NCBI RefSeq assembly: GCF_900110415.1
Contig: NZ_FODR01000009.1
Location: 248,001 to 312,000 of the forward strand
Direction: 5' to 3'
DNA length: 64,000 bases
DNA from: Mucilaginibacter sp. OK283
GTDB lineage: Bacteria; Bacteroidota; Bacteroidia; Sphingobacteriales; Sphingobacteriaceae
Notes under the pieces: model-generated
The model's database searches: none
The model's input: only the letters and a program-made list of their open reading frames with translations
Told to the model about the DNA's origin: nothing
Made by a program: the position numbers and the translations under genes
Shown: positions 35,915 through 44,576 of the stretch, one piece after another
How positions within the stretch are numbered: the first letter of the stretch is position 1
Layout of the letters: every line of letters begins with the position of its first letter

Positions 35915-36961
35915 TTATAAATTAAAAATATTTTTTATTAATATAAAAATGACCTTCGGAAGTGCCAATTCATGCAGGGTTTTCACGGGGATATAAGCCC
36001 AGTTTTGGTTCAATACGGATGGGAAATTATCGGTTTTAATCATCCGCACAAATAACTGCTGGTGGGTAAGGATGTGTTTTATTACGGGGGTATCTTCTAT
36101 AATGTTCAGTTTATCGCCAAAAATACCGGTCACCCCGGGTAGTTTTGCCAGTTCGTGCGCCGGTAATAATGATGCGGTTTCAATCATGGGCAAATCGTAC
36201 ATATTGGCCCATATGTCTTTATCGCCTCTTTTATTCATTAAAACGGTTTGGCCATCGGTGATTAAAAAGTAATTAAAAAAGCGTTCGCGCACTTTTACGG
36301 TTTTTAATTTCACCGGCAAAGCTGTAGTTGCGTTGTTTAAAAAAGCGGCGCATCCCATATGTACGGGGCAAACGCCGCAGGCCGGGTTTTTAGGTTTACA
36401 AAGCATCGCCCCAAATTCCATCATGGCCTGGTTATGCAATGCTGCATTTTTCTTATTAAGCAAATCTGTTGCAAGCGACTGGAAAGTTTTTTTACCGCCG
36501 GCGGAATTAATGGCTTCATCAATTCCAAAATATCGCGCCAGCACCCTGTACACATTACCATCAACAACGGCCTTGGCCTCGTTTGATGAAAAGGAGGCAA
36601 TGGCGGCGGCTGTGTACTCGCCGATGCCTTTTAGTTTAATTAATTCGTTGTAGGTTTTGGGGAACACGCCATTGTACATTTCCTGTACAAGCCGTGCGGT
36701 TTTAAGCATATTACGGCCACGCGAGTAGTAGCCAAGGCCCTGCCAAAGTTTAAGCACTTCATCCTCGCTGGCGGCCGCAAAATCGGTCACTGTTGGGTAC
36801 TTTTCAACAAAGCGGTTAAAGTATGGCAAACCCTGCTCAACCCGGGTTTGCTGCAAAATAATTTCTGACAGCCATATGGTATAAGCATCGGTAGTATTAC
36901 GCCAGGGCAGGTCGCGTTTGTTTGCAAGGTACCATTGTACCAGTTCGTCGGTAAAGTTCAT
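35915..36961 (-). CDS. mutY: A/G-specific adenine DNA glycosylase
   Basis: 348 residues. LSEIILQQTRVEQG carries the catalytic glutamate, a helix-hairpin-helix is at KLKGIGEYTAAAIASF, and the catalytic aspartate is in VVDGNVYRVLARY. The four iron-sulfur cysteines are in CKPKNPACGVCPVHMGC. The C-terminal NUDIX-like part recognises 8-oxoG. MutY removes adenine opposite 8-oxoguanine. First gene of the mutY-ssb pair. Confidence 0.95.
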   Translation of the reverse strand: MNFTDELVQWYLANKRDLPWRNTTDAYTIWLSEIILQQTRVEQGLPYFNRFVEKYPTVTDFAAASEDEVLKLWQGLGYYSRGRNMLKTARLVQEMYNGVFPKTYNELIKLKGIGEYTAAAIASFSSNEAKAVVDGNVYRVLARYFGIDEAINSAGGKKTFQSLATDLLNKKNAALHNQAMMEFGAMLCKPKNPACGVCPVHMGCAAFLNNATTALPVKLKTVKVRERFFNYFLITDGQTVLMNKRGDKDIWANMYDLPMIETASLLPAHELAKLPGVTGIFGDKLNIIEDTPVIKHILTHQQLFVRMIKTDNFPSVLNQNWAYIPVKTLHELALPKVIFILIKNIFNL

Positions 36962-37141
36962 TGGGGTAAAGGTAGGGAGGATAAAGTTAATGAGGATAAA
37001 GGTGAAAGGATAAAGGCGAAAGGTATCTGCGGTTGAGGGGGAGAATAAAGGGAAAAGGAAAAGGCGAAGGGTAAAAGGTATCTGCGGTTGAGAGGGTACG
37101 GGCTTAAAAACCTTTCGCCTTTTACCTTTCGCCTTTCACCT
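36962..37141. repeat. Word-arm inverted repeat (GGTGAAAGG / GGCGAAAGG type)
   Basis: Left arm: tandem GATAAAGG, GTGAAAGG and GCGAAAGG words. Right arm: CCTTTCGCC, TTTACC, CCTTTCGCC and CTTTCACC. Two direct copies of GGTATCTGCGGTTGAG lie between (about 37021 and 37077). It lies between the divergent mutY and HU genes, so not every such element is a terminator. Confidence 0.85.
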
Positions 37142-37252
37142 AAAAATAAAGCCTTTTGCCCTTGATTGTCTATACTTTGTAACGAAAATGTGCGTTTTAG
37201 GTACTGGGTAAAAAAAAACTGTTAAATATTTCGCACTTAAATATTAAAGCGA

Positions 37253-37260
37253 TACTTTTG
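37253..37260 (+). promoter_or_regulatory. Promoter -7 box of the HU gene
   Basis: TACTTTTG matches TAnnTTTG exactly, 50 bases before the ATG. The leader between is very AT-rich. No TTG is seen at -33. Confidence 0.6.
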
Positions 37261-37310
37261 CAACCCCAAAACAGTTAAGTATTTATATAATTAAATAAGA
37301 AAAATTAGAC

Positions 37311-37604
37311 ATGACTAAGGCAGAAATTATAACTGAAATCTCATCTAAGACAGGTATCGAGAAAGTAGACGTGCAGGAAACTGTTGAGGCGTTTTTTAAA
37401 GTTGTTAAAAGCTCAATGGTAGGTGGCGAAAATGTTTACGTCAGAGGATTCGGTAGTTTTGTAGTAAAGAAAAGAGCAAAAAAGACAGCACGTAACATTT
37501 CAAAAAATACTGCCATCATTATTCCAGAGCATTTTGTGCCAAGCTTTAAACCAGCAAAAACTTTTGTTGAAAAAGTGAAAACAGGCAACAAAACCAGCAA
37601 ATAA
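37311..37604 (+). CDS. HU family DNA-binding protein
   Basis: 97 residues: MTKAEIITEISSKTGIEKVDVQETVEAFFKVV helices, then the beta arm VYVRGFGSFVVKKRAKKTARNISKN and the DNA-contacting tail ending in PSFKPAKTF. HU/IHF-type proteins bend and compact DNA as dimers. It is followed nine bases later by a TPR protein gene, so they share a transcript. Confidence 0.93.
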   Translation: MTKAEIITEISSKTGIEKVDVQETVEAFFKVVKSSMVGGENVYVRGFGSFVVKKRAKKTARNISKNTAIIIPEHFVPSFKPAKTFVEKVKTGNKTSK

Positions 37605-37613
37605 TTTTAAGAT

Positions 37614-38459
37614 ATGTATAAGAAACAAATAGCCGTTAGTGTAGCAATAGTTGCTGTTATGGGCTATTTGTATTATTTACCTGTTAAAGGTTTAATAAAA
37701 CCTAAAGAGGCCAAAAGCGATAAAACAACGGTACTTAACAGCCGTAAAGCTGTTACAACGGTAACGGTTGATATGGTATCTGAGCCCGCCAAAGCAGCAA
37801 TTGGGGCAGCATTGGCAGCAAAGATAAATGACCTTGAAGGGCAATTGAAAACTGCATCGGGCGCTGATGCCGATAAGTTGCAGCTGCAACTTGCCAAACA
37901 GTGGGACGATGATAACCAACCCGCACCCGCGGCGTTTTACTACCAGGCCCTGGCCCGGAAAAATAACAAAGCCGAGGATTGGTTAAATGCAGGTGGCCGT
38001 TTTAACGATGCATACAAACTTACACAGGATACTTTATTGCAGCCCGCTTTTGTAAGCAACGCTGCCGAGGCTTTTCAAAATGCCTTAAAGTTACAACCTG
38101 AAAGCCTTGCAGGCAAAACAGGATTAGGCGTAGCGTACGTAAATGGCGCAGGCGCACCTATGCAGGGGATAGCCTTGCTGCTTGAAGTAGTAAAAAAGGA
38201 CCCGAATAACTGGAACGCCAACCTTAATTTAGGAATGTTTGCCATGAAATCGGGCCAATTTGAAAAAGCAGTTGCAAGGTTTAAAACATTGCTTGCCCAA
38301 AAAACAGAGCTTGAGCCGGAGTTTTACCTGGCCGAAAGCTATAAGCAACTGGGCATGAAAAAGGAAGCCATTGAGGCTTACCAAAAGTGCAAAAGTATGG
38401 TGCCGGATCAAGCATTTGTGCAACGTATTGATGACGATATAAACGAATTAAAGAAGTAA
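37614..38459 (+). CDS. TPR repeat protein with N-terminal membrane anchor
   Basis: 281 residues. One hydrophobic helix at about 6-23 (IAVSVAIVAVMGYLYYLP) anchors it, followed by a linker and at least three to four tetratricopeptide repeats from about residue 110 (including NLNLGMFAMKSGQFEKAVARF and EFYLAESYKQLGMKKEAIEAY). TPRs bind proteins. It sits between the HU gene and the tiny ribosomal-type gene, likely one operon. Partner unknown. Confidence 0.85.
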   Translation: MYKKQIAVSVAIVAVMGYLYYLPVKGLIKPKEAKSDKTTVLNSRKAVTTVTVDMVSEPAKAAIGAALAAKINDLEGQLKTASGADADKLQLQLAKQWDDDNQPAPAAFYYQALARKNNKAEDWLNAGGRFNDAYKLTQDTLLQPAFVSNAAEAFQNALKLQPESLAGKTGLGVAYVNGAGAPMQGIALLLEVVKKDPNNWNANLNLGMFAMKSGQFEKAVARFKTLLAQKTELEPEFYLAESYKQLGMKKEAIEAYQKCKSMVPDQAFVQRIDDDINELKK

Positions 38460-38481
38460 TCAACATTTAAAAATTATTATT

Positions 38482-38571
38482 ATGCCCAGCGGTAAAAAAC
38501 GTAAAAGACACAAAATGGCTACCCACAAACGTAAAAAACGTTTGAGAAAAAACAGACATAAAAAGAAATAG
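38482..38571 (+). CDS. 29-residue very basic protein, probable bL38-type ribosomal protein
   Basis: ATG at 38482, stop at 38569-38571. The sequence begins MPSGKKRKRHKMATHKRKKR and is nearly half lysine and arginine with several histidines, with no acidic residue. I recall near-identical tiny proteins in many Bacteroidota, and a small basic protein named bL38 was described on a Bacteroidota ribosome structure; equating the two is inference. It lies 22 bases after the TPR gene and ahead of a terminator and RNase G, a ribosome-related neighbourhood. Confidence 0.8.
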   Translation: MPSGKKRKRHKMATHKRKKRLRKNRHKKK

Positions 38572-38594
38572 GCTGCGATAACCAAAGCAGATTT

Positions 38595-38628
38595 TACCCG
38601 CCTTTTTTAAAGGTGGGTACTTTTTATT
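38595..38628 (+). terminator. Intrinsic terminator after the tiny ribosomal-type gene
   Basis: TACCCGCCTT (38595-38604) pairs with AAGGTGGGTA (38610-38619) with one G-T pair, followed by CTTTTTATT. It would end the HU-TPR-small protein transcript before RNase G. Confidence 0.75.
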
Positions 38629-38691
38629 ATGAGTGTTTTTTACCCTCTTATTTACATACGGTGTTTACCGTTTTAAGAAATGGAGTAGCAG

Positions 38692-40242
38692 TTGATAAAA
38701 GAATTAATTATCGATTCATCCCCCAATGGGGCTACCATTGCATTATTACAGGACAAACAACTTGTAGAGCTTCATAAAGAGCAAATCAGCAACAATTATA
38801 CTGTTGGTGATATTTACCTTGGGCGTATTAAAAAAATAATGCCCAGTTTAAATGCCGCTTTTGTGGATGTAGGCTACGAGAAGGATGCCTTTTTGCATTA
38901 TCTTGATTTGGGGCCGCAGGTGCAAAGCCTGCTTAAGCTAACCAAGCAAGTACGTAGCGGGGGATATCAGTCAAAGCTGTTGGACGGCTTTAAGCTGGAA
39001 GCCGATATCAATAAGGGTGGAAAGATTTCTGACCTGTTGACAAAAGGCCAGCTTATACCTGTACAAATAGCCAAAGAACCTATATCAACCAAAGGGCCGC
39101 GCTTAAGTTCTGATCTTTCTATCGCAGGGCGATATGTAGTACTGGTTCCGTTTTCGGAAGCCATCTCTATCTCCAAAAAAATAAAAAGTAACACAGAGCG
39201 TAACCGCTTGCGCAAGGTTGTTGAAAGTATTAAGCCAAAGCATTTTGGCGTAATTATCCGTACGGTATCTGAAAGCAAGGGCGTTGAGGAATTACAGAAA
39301 GACTTGCTTGATCTGATATCAAAGTGGGAAGCATTTATTACCAGGTTGCCGTCTATCGAACCATCTAAAAAGGTTTTGGGCGAAATTGGGCGTACATCAA
39401 CTATCCTTAGGGATATATTGAACCCCGATTTTCAGCACATCTACGTAAATGATAACAGTATGTTCGAAGAAATTCGGTCGTACATCCACGAGATTTCGCC
39501 GGATATGGAAAGTATAGTGCGTATGCATAAGCATAAGGAGCCTATATTTGAACATTTTGGCGTTGATAAGCAGATTAAAGGGGCCTTTGGTAAAACCGTA
39601 AACCTTGCCGGTGGGGCCTACCTGGTAATTGAGCATACCGAAGCGTTGCACGTTATCGACGTAAACAGCGGTAACCGCACAGCCAGTAAGGAAAACCAGG
39701 AAGAGAACGCCTACCAGGTGAACAAAGAAGCGGCTAAAGAAATTGCCCGCCAGCTACGCCTGCGCGATATGGGCGGTATTGTTGTTATCGATTTTATTGA
39801 TATGCACAAGCCCCAAAACCGCAAAGAGCTGTTTGACCACCTGCGTGCCGAAATGCAGCTTGACAGGGCAAAGCACACCATTTTACCGCCGAGTAAATTT
39901 GGGCTGGTGCAAATTACCCGCCAGCGTGTAAGGCCCGAAATGAATATTGTAACCAGCGAAGTGTGCCCTACATGTAATGGTACCGGTACCATTAGGCCAA
40001 CCATTTTGCTGATGGACGACATTGAAAATAACTTCAATTATATATTGGACGAGCAAAACGAAAAGGGCATCACCCTATCTGTGCACCCATATATTGAAGC
40101 TTATATTAAACAGGGTATTTATACCCGCCAAATGAAATGGTTCCTGAAATACGGACAGTGGATTAAGGTTAAAAGCAATCCTGCTTACCAGATTACCGAA
40201 TTTCACTTCTTCTCCTCAAAAGACGAAGAGATCAAATTATAG
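38692..40242 (+). CDS. rng: Ribonuclease G/E
   Basis: 516 residues from a TTG at 38692; no ATG or GTG gives the expected IKELIIDSSPNGATIALL opening, and an upstream TAG closes the frame. It has an S1 RNA-binding domain (about 38-130), then the catalytic domain with metal-binding aspartates in VIDVNSG and VVIDFIDM, and the zinc-link CPTCNGTG (about 424-431). It cleaves single-stranded AU-rich RNA and helps mature rRNA. It lacks the long degradosome tail of RNase E. Ended by a strong terminator. Confidence 0.94.
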   Translation: MIKELIIDSSPNGATIALLQDKQLVELHKEQISNNYTVGDIYLGRIKKIMPSLNAAFVDVGYEKDAFLHYLDLGPQVQSLLKLTKQVRSGGYQSKLLDGFKLEADINKGGKISDLLTKGQLIPVQIAKEPISTKGPRLSSDLSIAGRYVVLVPFSEAISISKKIKSNTERNRLRKVVESIKPKHFGVIIRTVSESKGVEELQKDLLDLISKWEAFITRLPSIEPSKKVLGEIGRTSTILRDILNPDFQHIYVNDNSMFEEIRSYIHEISPDMESIVRMHKHKEPIFEHFGVDKQIKGAFGKTVNLAGGAYLVIEHTEALHVIDVNSGNRTASKENQEENAYQVNKEAAKEIARQLRLRDMGGIVVIDFIDMHKPQNRKELFDHLRAEMQLDRAKHTILPPSKFGLVQITRQRVRPEMNIVTSEVCPTCNGTGTIRPTILLMDDIENNFNYILDEQNEKGITLSVHPYIEAYIKQGIYTRQMKWFLKYGQWIKVKSNPAYQITEFHFFSSKDEEIKL

Positions 40243-40275
40243 ATGTGCATTTGATGTGCAAATTACAGATTAAAG

Positions 40276-40313
40276 ATGTGCAGATGTTGATAAAACACCT
40301 GCACATTTTTTTT
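40276..40313 (+). terminator. Intrinsic terminator of rng built from word repeats
   Basis: ATGTGCAG (40276-40283) pairs perfectly with CTGCACAT (40299-40306), followed by eight T. The stem is made of the GTGCAGAT word also seen at 18264-18360 and 49087-49138. Confidence 0.85.
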
Positions 40314-40412
40314 GGGGAGGGCGCCTCTGTTTAAGCTTTAAATTTAGCAGGGGACCGCGTTTTCCTTTATTAAGTTTTAATAAACCGGGCTTTTTATTTT
40401 TATTATTGCTTA

Positions 40413-41345
40413 ATGAGAAGAAAAGACGACATTCTTTGGAAAGGGATCCTTGAAGATGTTTTTGACGATTTTTTGTGTTTTCTTAATCCTGAAGCTGCAG
40501 AGGTTTTCGACTTTGATAAAGGCTTCGAATTCCTGGATAAAGAGCTGGAGCAGGTTTTTCCGCCCGAAAACAATGAGTACTCGCCAAAGGTGATCGATAA
40601 GCTGGTTAAGGTATTTACCAAAGCAGGCAAAGAAGAATGGATTTTGGTACATGTGGAAGTGCAGGGCCAATATCAAAAAGATTTTGCAAGCCGCATGTAT
40701 ACTTACTTTTACCGGATACTTGATAAGTACCAAAAGCCTATAGTTGCCTACGCCATATTTACCGAAGCCAATACAAAAGTAAGGCCCGATCATTTTGCGA
40801 TAGACTTTATGGGCACAAGCTTACGGTATACGTTTAACACTTATAAAATAGCCAGCCAAAGCGATAAAGCGCTGCAAGCGAGCGATAACCCTTTCGCCCT
40901 GGTGGTGCTTACAGCAAAAGCGGCGCTTGCAGGCAAAGACCTGAAAAGCAGCAGGGAGCGTGATGAACTATTGCTGAACTTAAAGCTTAACCTGACCAGG
41001 CTATTACTGGCCAAACAGATAGCGAAAGAAAAGATAAGGGTACTGATGAATTTTTTGAGGTATTACATACGCTTTGAAAATCAGGATATAAACACTAAAT
41101 TTGAGCAACAGGTAGAAATTTTAACAGGAAGGAGCAACACCATGGGCATCGAAGAACTTTTATTAGACAGGGCTGAGAAAAAAGGCGAGAAAAAAGGCGA
41201 GAGAAAGGGTGAGAGAAAAGGCAGAAGTGAAGGTGAAAAAGCAAAAGCTATAGCCATTGCCCGTGAAATGAAAAAAGAAGCCATGCCGGTTGCCCAGATC
41301 GAAAAATTCACCGGGCTTTCGGCTGAGGAAATAGAAAAATTATAA
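40413..41345 (+). CDS. Rpn family (PD-(D/E)XK) nuclease/transposase-like protein
   Basis: 310 residues. The N-terminal domain has ILWKGILEDVFDDFLCFLNPE and then EEWILVHVEVQGQYQKDFASRMYTYFYRI, the core of the PDDEXK/Rpn family, whose members promote RecA-independent recombination or act in phage defence. From about residue 250 the tail is a repeated KGEKKGERKGERKG low-complexity run followed by a helix (IEKFTGLSAEEIEKL) typical of the family. No terminal inverted repeats or target duplications are seen, so I do not call it an insertion sequence. Confidence 0.85.
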   Translation: MRRKDDILWKGILEDVFDDFLCFLNPEAAEVFDFDKGFEFLDKELEQVFPPENNEYSPKVIDKLVKVFTKAGKEEWILVHVEVQGQYQKDFASRMYTYFYRILDKYQKPIVAYAIFTEANTKVRPDHFAIDFMGTSLRYTFNTYKIASQSDKALQASDNPFALVVLTAKAALAGKDLKSSRERDELLLNLKLNLTRLLLAKQIAKEKIRVLMNFLRYYIRFENQDINTKFEQQVEILTGRSNTMGIEELLLDRAEKKGEKKGERKGERKGRSEGEKAKAIAIAREMKKEAMPVAQIEKFTGLSAEEIEKL

Positions 41346-41562
41346 GCAAGCCACTGTAAATGCTAAAAAGCCCGTTACTTATAGTACAACGGTTAACCAT
41401 AATTGGCTTTAGTCCATCGTCATTAAATTTTAACTATCCGTTATTGAGTCCCCCAAAACTTATCAACTTACACAATTGAACAGCAAGCGGGAGCTTTATC
41501 CTGAAAAACTTCAACACAATTTCCCTGTCGGTTTAAGCTTAATATTAAGCCCGATTGAAGCT

Positions 41563-42222
41563 TTATAAAGTAACCAGGTTGTTTTTTATGGCATACATGG
41601 CCAGCCCTACCCGCGTTTTAAGTTCCAGTTTTTCGCAAAGTGTATCGCGGTAACCCTCTGCAGTGCGTACGCTCACAAATAGTTTGTCGGCTATTTCCTT
41701 GTAAGTAAGCTCGGTGCAGGTAAGTTTTAAAAATTCAATCTCCCTGTCGGATAATTTTGCAAAAAGGCCGGCGCTGTTTTTTGCTTCGGTTAATTGCATT
41801 ACCGAGTTCATGACTTTGCGTGTTACCAGTTCATTGTAAAAGTATCCCCGGGTGGTTAGTTCATCAAAAGCCAGCTTTAATTCGGCTGGATCGGCATCTT
41901 TTAGTACATATCCCTTTGCGCCGCTTTTAATCATTTTAATAATCGCCGATTCGGCATCCATTGTACTAAGTGCAAGTGTTTTTATTGCAGGATAATTGGC
42001 CCGTAGCCAGGCCGTGGTGGCATATCCATCCATAACGGGCATGTTTATATCCATTAAAACAATATCTGGCAGGTTGCCCGGTTTTAATTGTGCTATAAAA
42101 TCCTTGCCGTTTGAGGCATCACATGAAACATGATAGTTTGCAAAAAGATTGATCAAAACCGTAAGGCTTTTTCTGAAAAGCGCATGATCATCAACTATTG
42201 CTATTTTTATTTTTTCACTCAT
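41563..42222 (-). CDS. NarL/LuxR-type response regulator
   Basis: 219 residues. Receiver domain at 1-120 with acidic pocket VDDH, phosphoacceptor Asp in IVLMDINMPVMDGY (about 58) and lysine in GYVLKDA. A LuxR-type helix-turn-helix at about 150-210 (LTCTELTYKEIADKLFVSVRTAEGYRDTL). It overlaps the histidine kinase gene by eight bases, so they are a cognate pair. A perfect palindrome GCTTAATATTAAGC (41537-41550) sits just after its stop. Confidence 0.93.
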   Translation of the reverse strand: MSEKIKIAIVDDHALFRKSLTVLINLFANYHVSCDASNGKDFIAQLKPGNLPDIVLMDINMPVMDGYATTAWLRANYPAIKTLALSTMDAESAIIKMIKSGAKGYVLKDADPAELKLAFDELTTRGYFYNELVTRKVMNSVMQLTEAKNSAGLFAKLSDREIEFLKLTCTELTYKEIADKLFVSVRTAEGYRDTLCEKLELKTRVGLAMYAIKNNLVTL

Positions 42223-42994
42223 AAGGTGTAATAATGGTAATTGTTGTCCCTATATCTGCCCTGCTCTCAATTATAGCTTTACCTCCTATAATTGCTGCGC
42301 GCTTTACAATATTTTGCAGGCCAAGCCCATGCTGTTTACAGGTTGATGATTGGCTGTCAAATCCTTTTCCGTTATCGGTTATTTCAATTTTCAAATTATC
42401 AGTATCATATGTAAAATTAACGGTTACATCCGTGGCATTGGCGTGCTTGATCACGTTTTGAAAACTCTCCTGCATCATGCGGAATAAAATGAGCTTTTTT
42501 TCGTTTTTTATAACCCGTTCATCCCCTGTGCTATTAAGCGAAACCCGTATGATACCGGTTTGGCTTATTCGTTGTAATTCGTGCTTTACCATCTCGGGTA
42601 AATCTGAAAACAAAACACGCTCGGGGTTCAGGCTTTTGGCAATATCACGCAAATCGGTCATGGCTTTGCTAACGTTTTGTTTGGCTTCGGCCAGCAAGGT
42701 TTTGTTCATAGCCTCCTGTTGGTCCATAATATTTAGCTGTACTTTTAATACACTTAGCGTTTGCCCAACGTTGTCATGAATTTCCATGCTGATGGTATCG
42801 AAGCTTTGTTCCTGTATCTCCAGCTGCGATTTTAACAGCTGTTCGTTAAAGTTCGCCTTCATTGTTTCCCGCTCGTTAATAAACCTGTTGCTTTTGGCCC
42901 GCTGCCAAAACAACATAAACAGCATAAACACGGTTAACAGCAAAACCAATAGCGTAACCAAACATATGGCCAAAATCAACTCACTTTTATCCAT
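42215..42994 (-). CDS. NarX/NreB-type sensor histidine kinase without sensor domain
   Basis: 259 residues. One N-terminal membrane helix (about 5-28), a short coil, then HisKA_3 with phospho-His in MEIHDNVGQTLS (about 73-84) and an ATPase domain with FQNVIKHANAT and ITDNGKGFD. There is no extracellular or PAS sensor region. Its start overlaps the end of the 7TM gene by 19 bases, so the 7TM protein may supply signal input (inference). Confidence 0.93.
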   Translation of the reverse strand: MDKSELILAICLVTLLVLLLTVFMLFMLFWQRAKSNRFINERETMKANFNEQLLKSQLEIQEQSFDTISMEIHDNVGQTLSVLKVQLNIMDQQEAMNKTLLAEAKQNVSKAMTDLRDIAKSLNPERVLFSDLPEMVKHELQRISQTGIIRVSLNSTGDERVIKNEKKLILFRMMQESFQNVIKHANATDVTVNFTYDTDNLKIEITDNGKGFDSQSSTCKQHGLGLQNIVKRAAIIGGKAIIESRADIGTTITIITPYE

Positions 42995-43626
42995 GTTTTT
43001 TTACAACTAAAGCCAATACAAAAAAAGCTATACTCAATAATACTCAGGGCGGTTTCCATAATACTGTATATATGGCCATCCTGGTCCAGGTTGTTGTTCA
43101 TGATATAGTTAAAAAAGCTCATGTACAAAAAATCGCCCACGGTGGCAAACATAATGCCCGTTGTTATCCAAAACATTGGCGTGTTAAAAAAAACTATTAA
43201 TTCATCATCCATCAGCAAATCGGCAAAATAACACAGGCAGCAAATGAGGGTTAAAAACTCACCTATGTTGCTTGTAAGCGAGTTGTATATAAAAAACTGC
43301 CCCTGTAAAAATATTTGGTATATGTAAAACAGAACAAAAGCCAGCAAGGCAATTTTTATCAGCTTTTTGGTGAAAGCCTCCTTAACTGTTTTACTAAAAA
43401 TATACGGGTAAAAAGTGTATTCAATAAGCGTATAAAGGTTAAATATAAAATGGTTACTTTTTTTAAAGGCCAGTGAGTAAAAGTAACCTGATGTTTGTAT
43501 AATAAAAGTAATCATTAAAAACCAGGTAAAAAGCCGGAGCCAGCGAGGCTCCAGCCGATGGTACCTGAAACATGATATGGTTAACGCGATAAGCAGCGGT
43601 ATTGTGGCGATGATAAGATCTTGCAT
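42976..43626 (-). CDS. Unrecognised seven-helix membrane protein
   Basis: 216 residues with seven hydrophobic helices spread over the whole length (starting LIIATIPLLIALTISCF; last SIIEYSFFCIGFSC), and short loops. No family recognised. It overlaps the histidine kinase by 19 bases and lies upstream in the same transcript. It is a candidate receptor for that kinase, whose own sequence has no sensor domain. The ATG at 43624-43626 begins just before the first helix. Confidence 0.75.
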   Translation of the reverse strand: MQDLIIATIPLLIALTISCFRYHRLEPRWLRLFTWFLMITFIIQTSGYFYSLAFKKSNHFIFNLYTLIEYTFYPYIFSKTVKEAFTKKLIKIALLAFVLFYIYQIFLQGQFFIYNSLTSNIGEFLTLICCLCYFADLLMDDELIVFFNTPMFWITTGIMFATVGDFLYMSFFNYIMNNNLDQDGHIYSIMETALSIIEYSFFCIGFSCKKTWIKVS

Positions 43627-43662
43627 TTAAGGTGGTTAAGCCTTAAATATAAGTATTTTTTA

Positions 43663-44067
43663 TCAAGGACAGTTAGGGGGGCACAAAGGTACCCGGTCAT
43701 CGCCGAGGCCTTTGTATGAAGTTGAACCAGGGACTGCCACTGCATTCGGGTCCAGCTGATCTTCACTATTAAATGTTGTTGGATTATCCGGGTTAACTTT
43801 GTCAACGGTTGCTACAAGGATCATATTAACCTGTCCGGGATATTCCAGATCATCATCTTCATGGCGACCCAGATAAATCCTGATGCCATTGGCAAGGTTA
43901 TCGGAAAGCAATGCACTGATTTCTTTGGCACTTACCCAGCCAGACTTGGTTTCCCCTGGAGGCAATGTGCTTTCATACTTCTTCCGCATTTTCATGATGT
44001 CTTCATAGTTGGTTGGTTGAATTGGGGCCAACTCTAAAGGAATTGTTGCATTTAATTTTACTGACAT
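43663..44067 (-). CDS. Unrecognised 134-residue protein ending in CPPNCP
   Basis: A soluble protein with no signal peptide. The first two thirds are helix/strand mixed (TNYEDIMKMRKKYESTLPPGETKSGWVSAKEISALLSD). The end is proline/cysteine-rich, LCPPNCP, which could be a modification or metal site (inference). It is 36 bases upstream of the 7TM gene on the same strand, so it is the first gene of that cassette. It is divergent from 44299 across a palindrome-rich spacer. Confidence 0.7.
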   Translation of the reverse strand: MSVKLNATIPLELAPIQPTNYEDIMKMRKKYESTLPPGETKSGWVSAKEISALLSDNLANGIRIYLGRHEDDDLEYPGQVNMILVATVDKVNPDNPTTFNSEDQLDPNAVAVPGSTSYKGLGDDRVPLCPPNCP

Positions 44068-44176
44068 GGTTTTAGTTTTTAAATTGTGAAAAATGGTTGA
44101 TTGTATTTTGTGTTAACACTTATGCAAGTTGCAAATACATTAAGCTTCAGGCAATCGTATTAAATACCCTTTCGCC

Positions 44177-44251
44177 ACCGTAAAAATACGGTAGCAAGTT
44201 ACCGCCATTGTACGCTGGTGGCATGTCACATGCCGTTGTAATTTTACAACG
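44177..44251. promoter_or_regulatory. Cluster of perfect palindromes in a divergent spacer
   Basis: In 75 bases there are four dyads: ACCGTA-AAAA-TACGGT (44177-44192), GGTA/TACC (44190-44203), GGCATGT-C-ACATGCC (44220-44234) and CGTTGTAA-TT-TTACAACG (44234-44251). A looser GCTGTACA/TGTATAGC lies just after (44251-44269). The first, third and fourth are perfect. They lie between the divergent genes at 44067 and 44299, so they are good candidates for operators or RNA hairpins. Confidence 0.6.
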
Positions 44252-44298
44252 CTGTACACATTGTATAGCAGTTAATTATAAACTTAAATCATAAAAAG

Positions 44299-44571
44299 AT
44301 GAAAAAGATCACAATTACTGTAGTATTTAATGTTAGCGGGCATGGCAACATTGGTTTAATCCCAACTAATTTTAGCCAGTGGACGGTTAATGGAACAAGC
44401 TCACGGGATTTTAACCTGGATCCGGGAGATTATACTATTACTTATTTAATGGCTACAGCAACTCCTGTCGGCGGCGGTTCAATTACCATAACCGAAGGCA
44501 GTAAACAGCTTGGTAATGTGGTGCTTTCTTCTGGCGTTGCAGGTGGCACAATTGATATCACCGTAATATAG
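44299..44571 (+). CDS. Unrecognised 90-residue beta-rich protein
   Basis: The sequence is rich in Thr, Gly and Ser with alternating hydrophobic residues (KKITITVVFNVSG, DYTITYLMATATP, SITITEGSKQ, GTIDITVI), so it is likely a small beta-sandwich. There is no signal peptide or Cys. No family recognised. It ends six bases before an exported 411-residue protein gene, and faces the divergent CPPNCP protein gene. Confidence 0.7.
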   Translation: MKKITITVVFNVSGHGNIGLIPTNFSQWTVNGTSSRDFNLDPGDYTITYLMATATPVGGGSITITEGSKQLGNVVLSSGVAGGTIDITVI

Positions 44572-44576
44572 TTGTT

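Noticed and set aside
41081..41311. Minus-strand 76-codon frame opposite the Rpn gene
   Set aside because: It is an antisense shadow of the low-complexity KGEKKGERKG tail.
40413..41345. Insertion sequence
   Set aside because: The protein is Rpn-family, but no terminal inverted repeats or target duplications are seen at either side.
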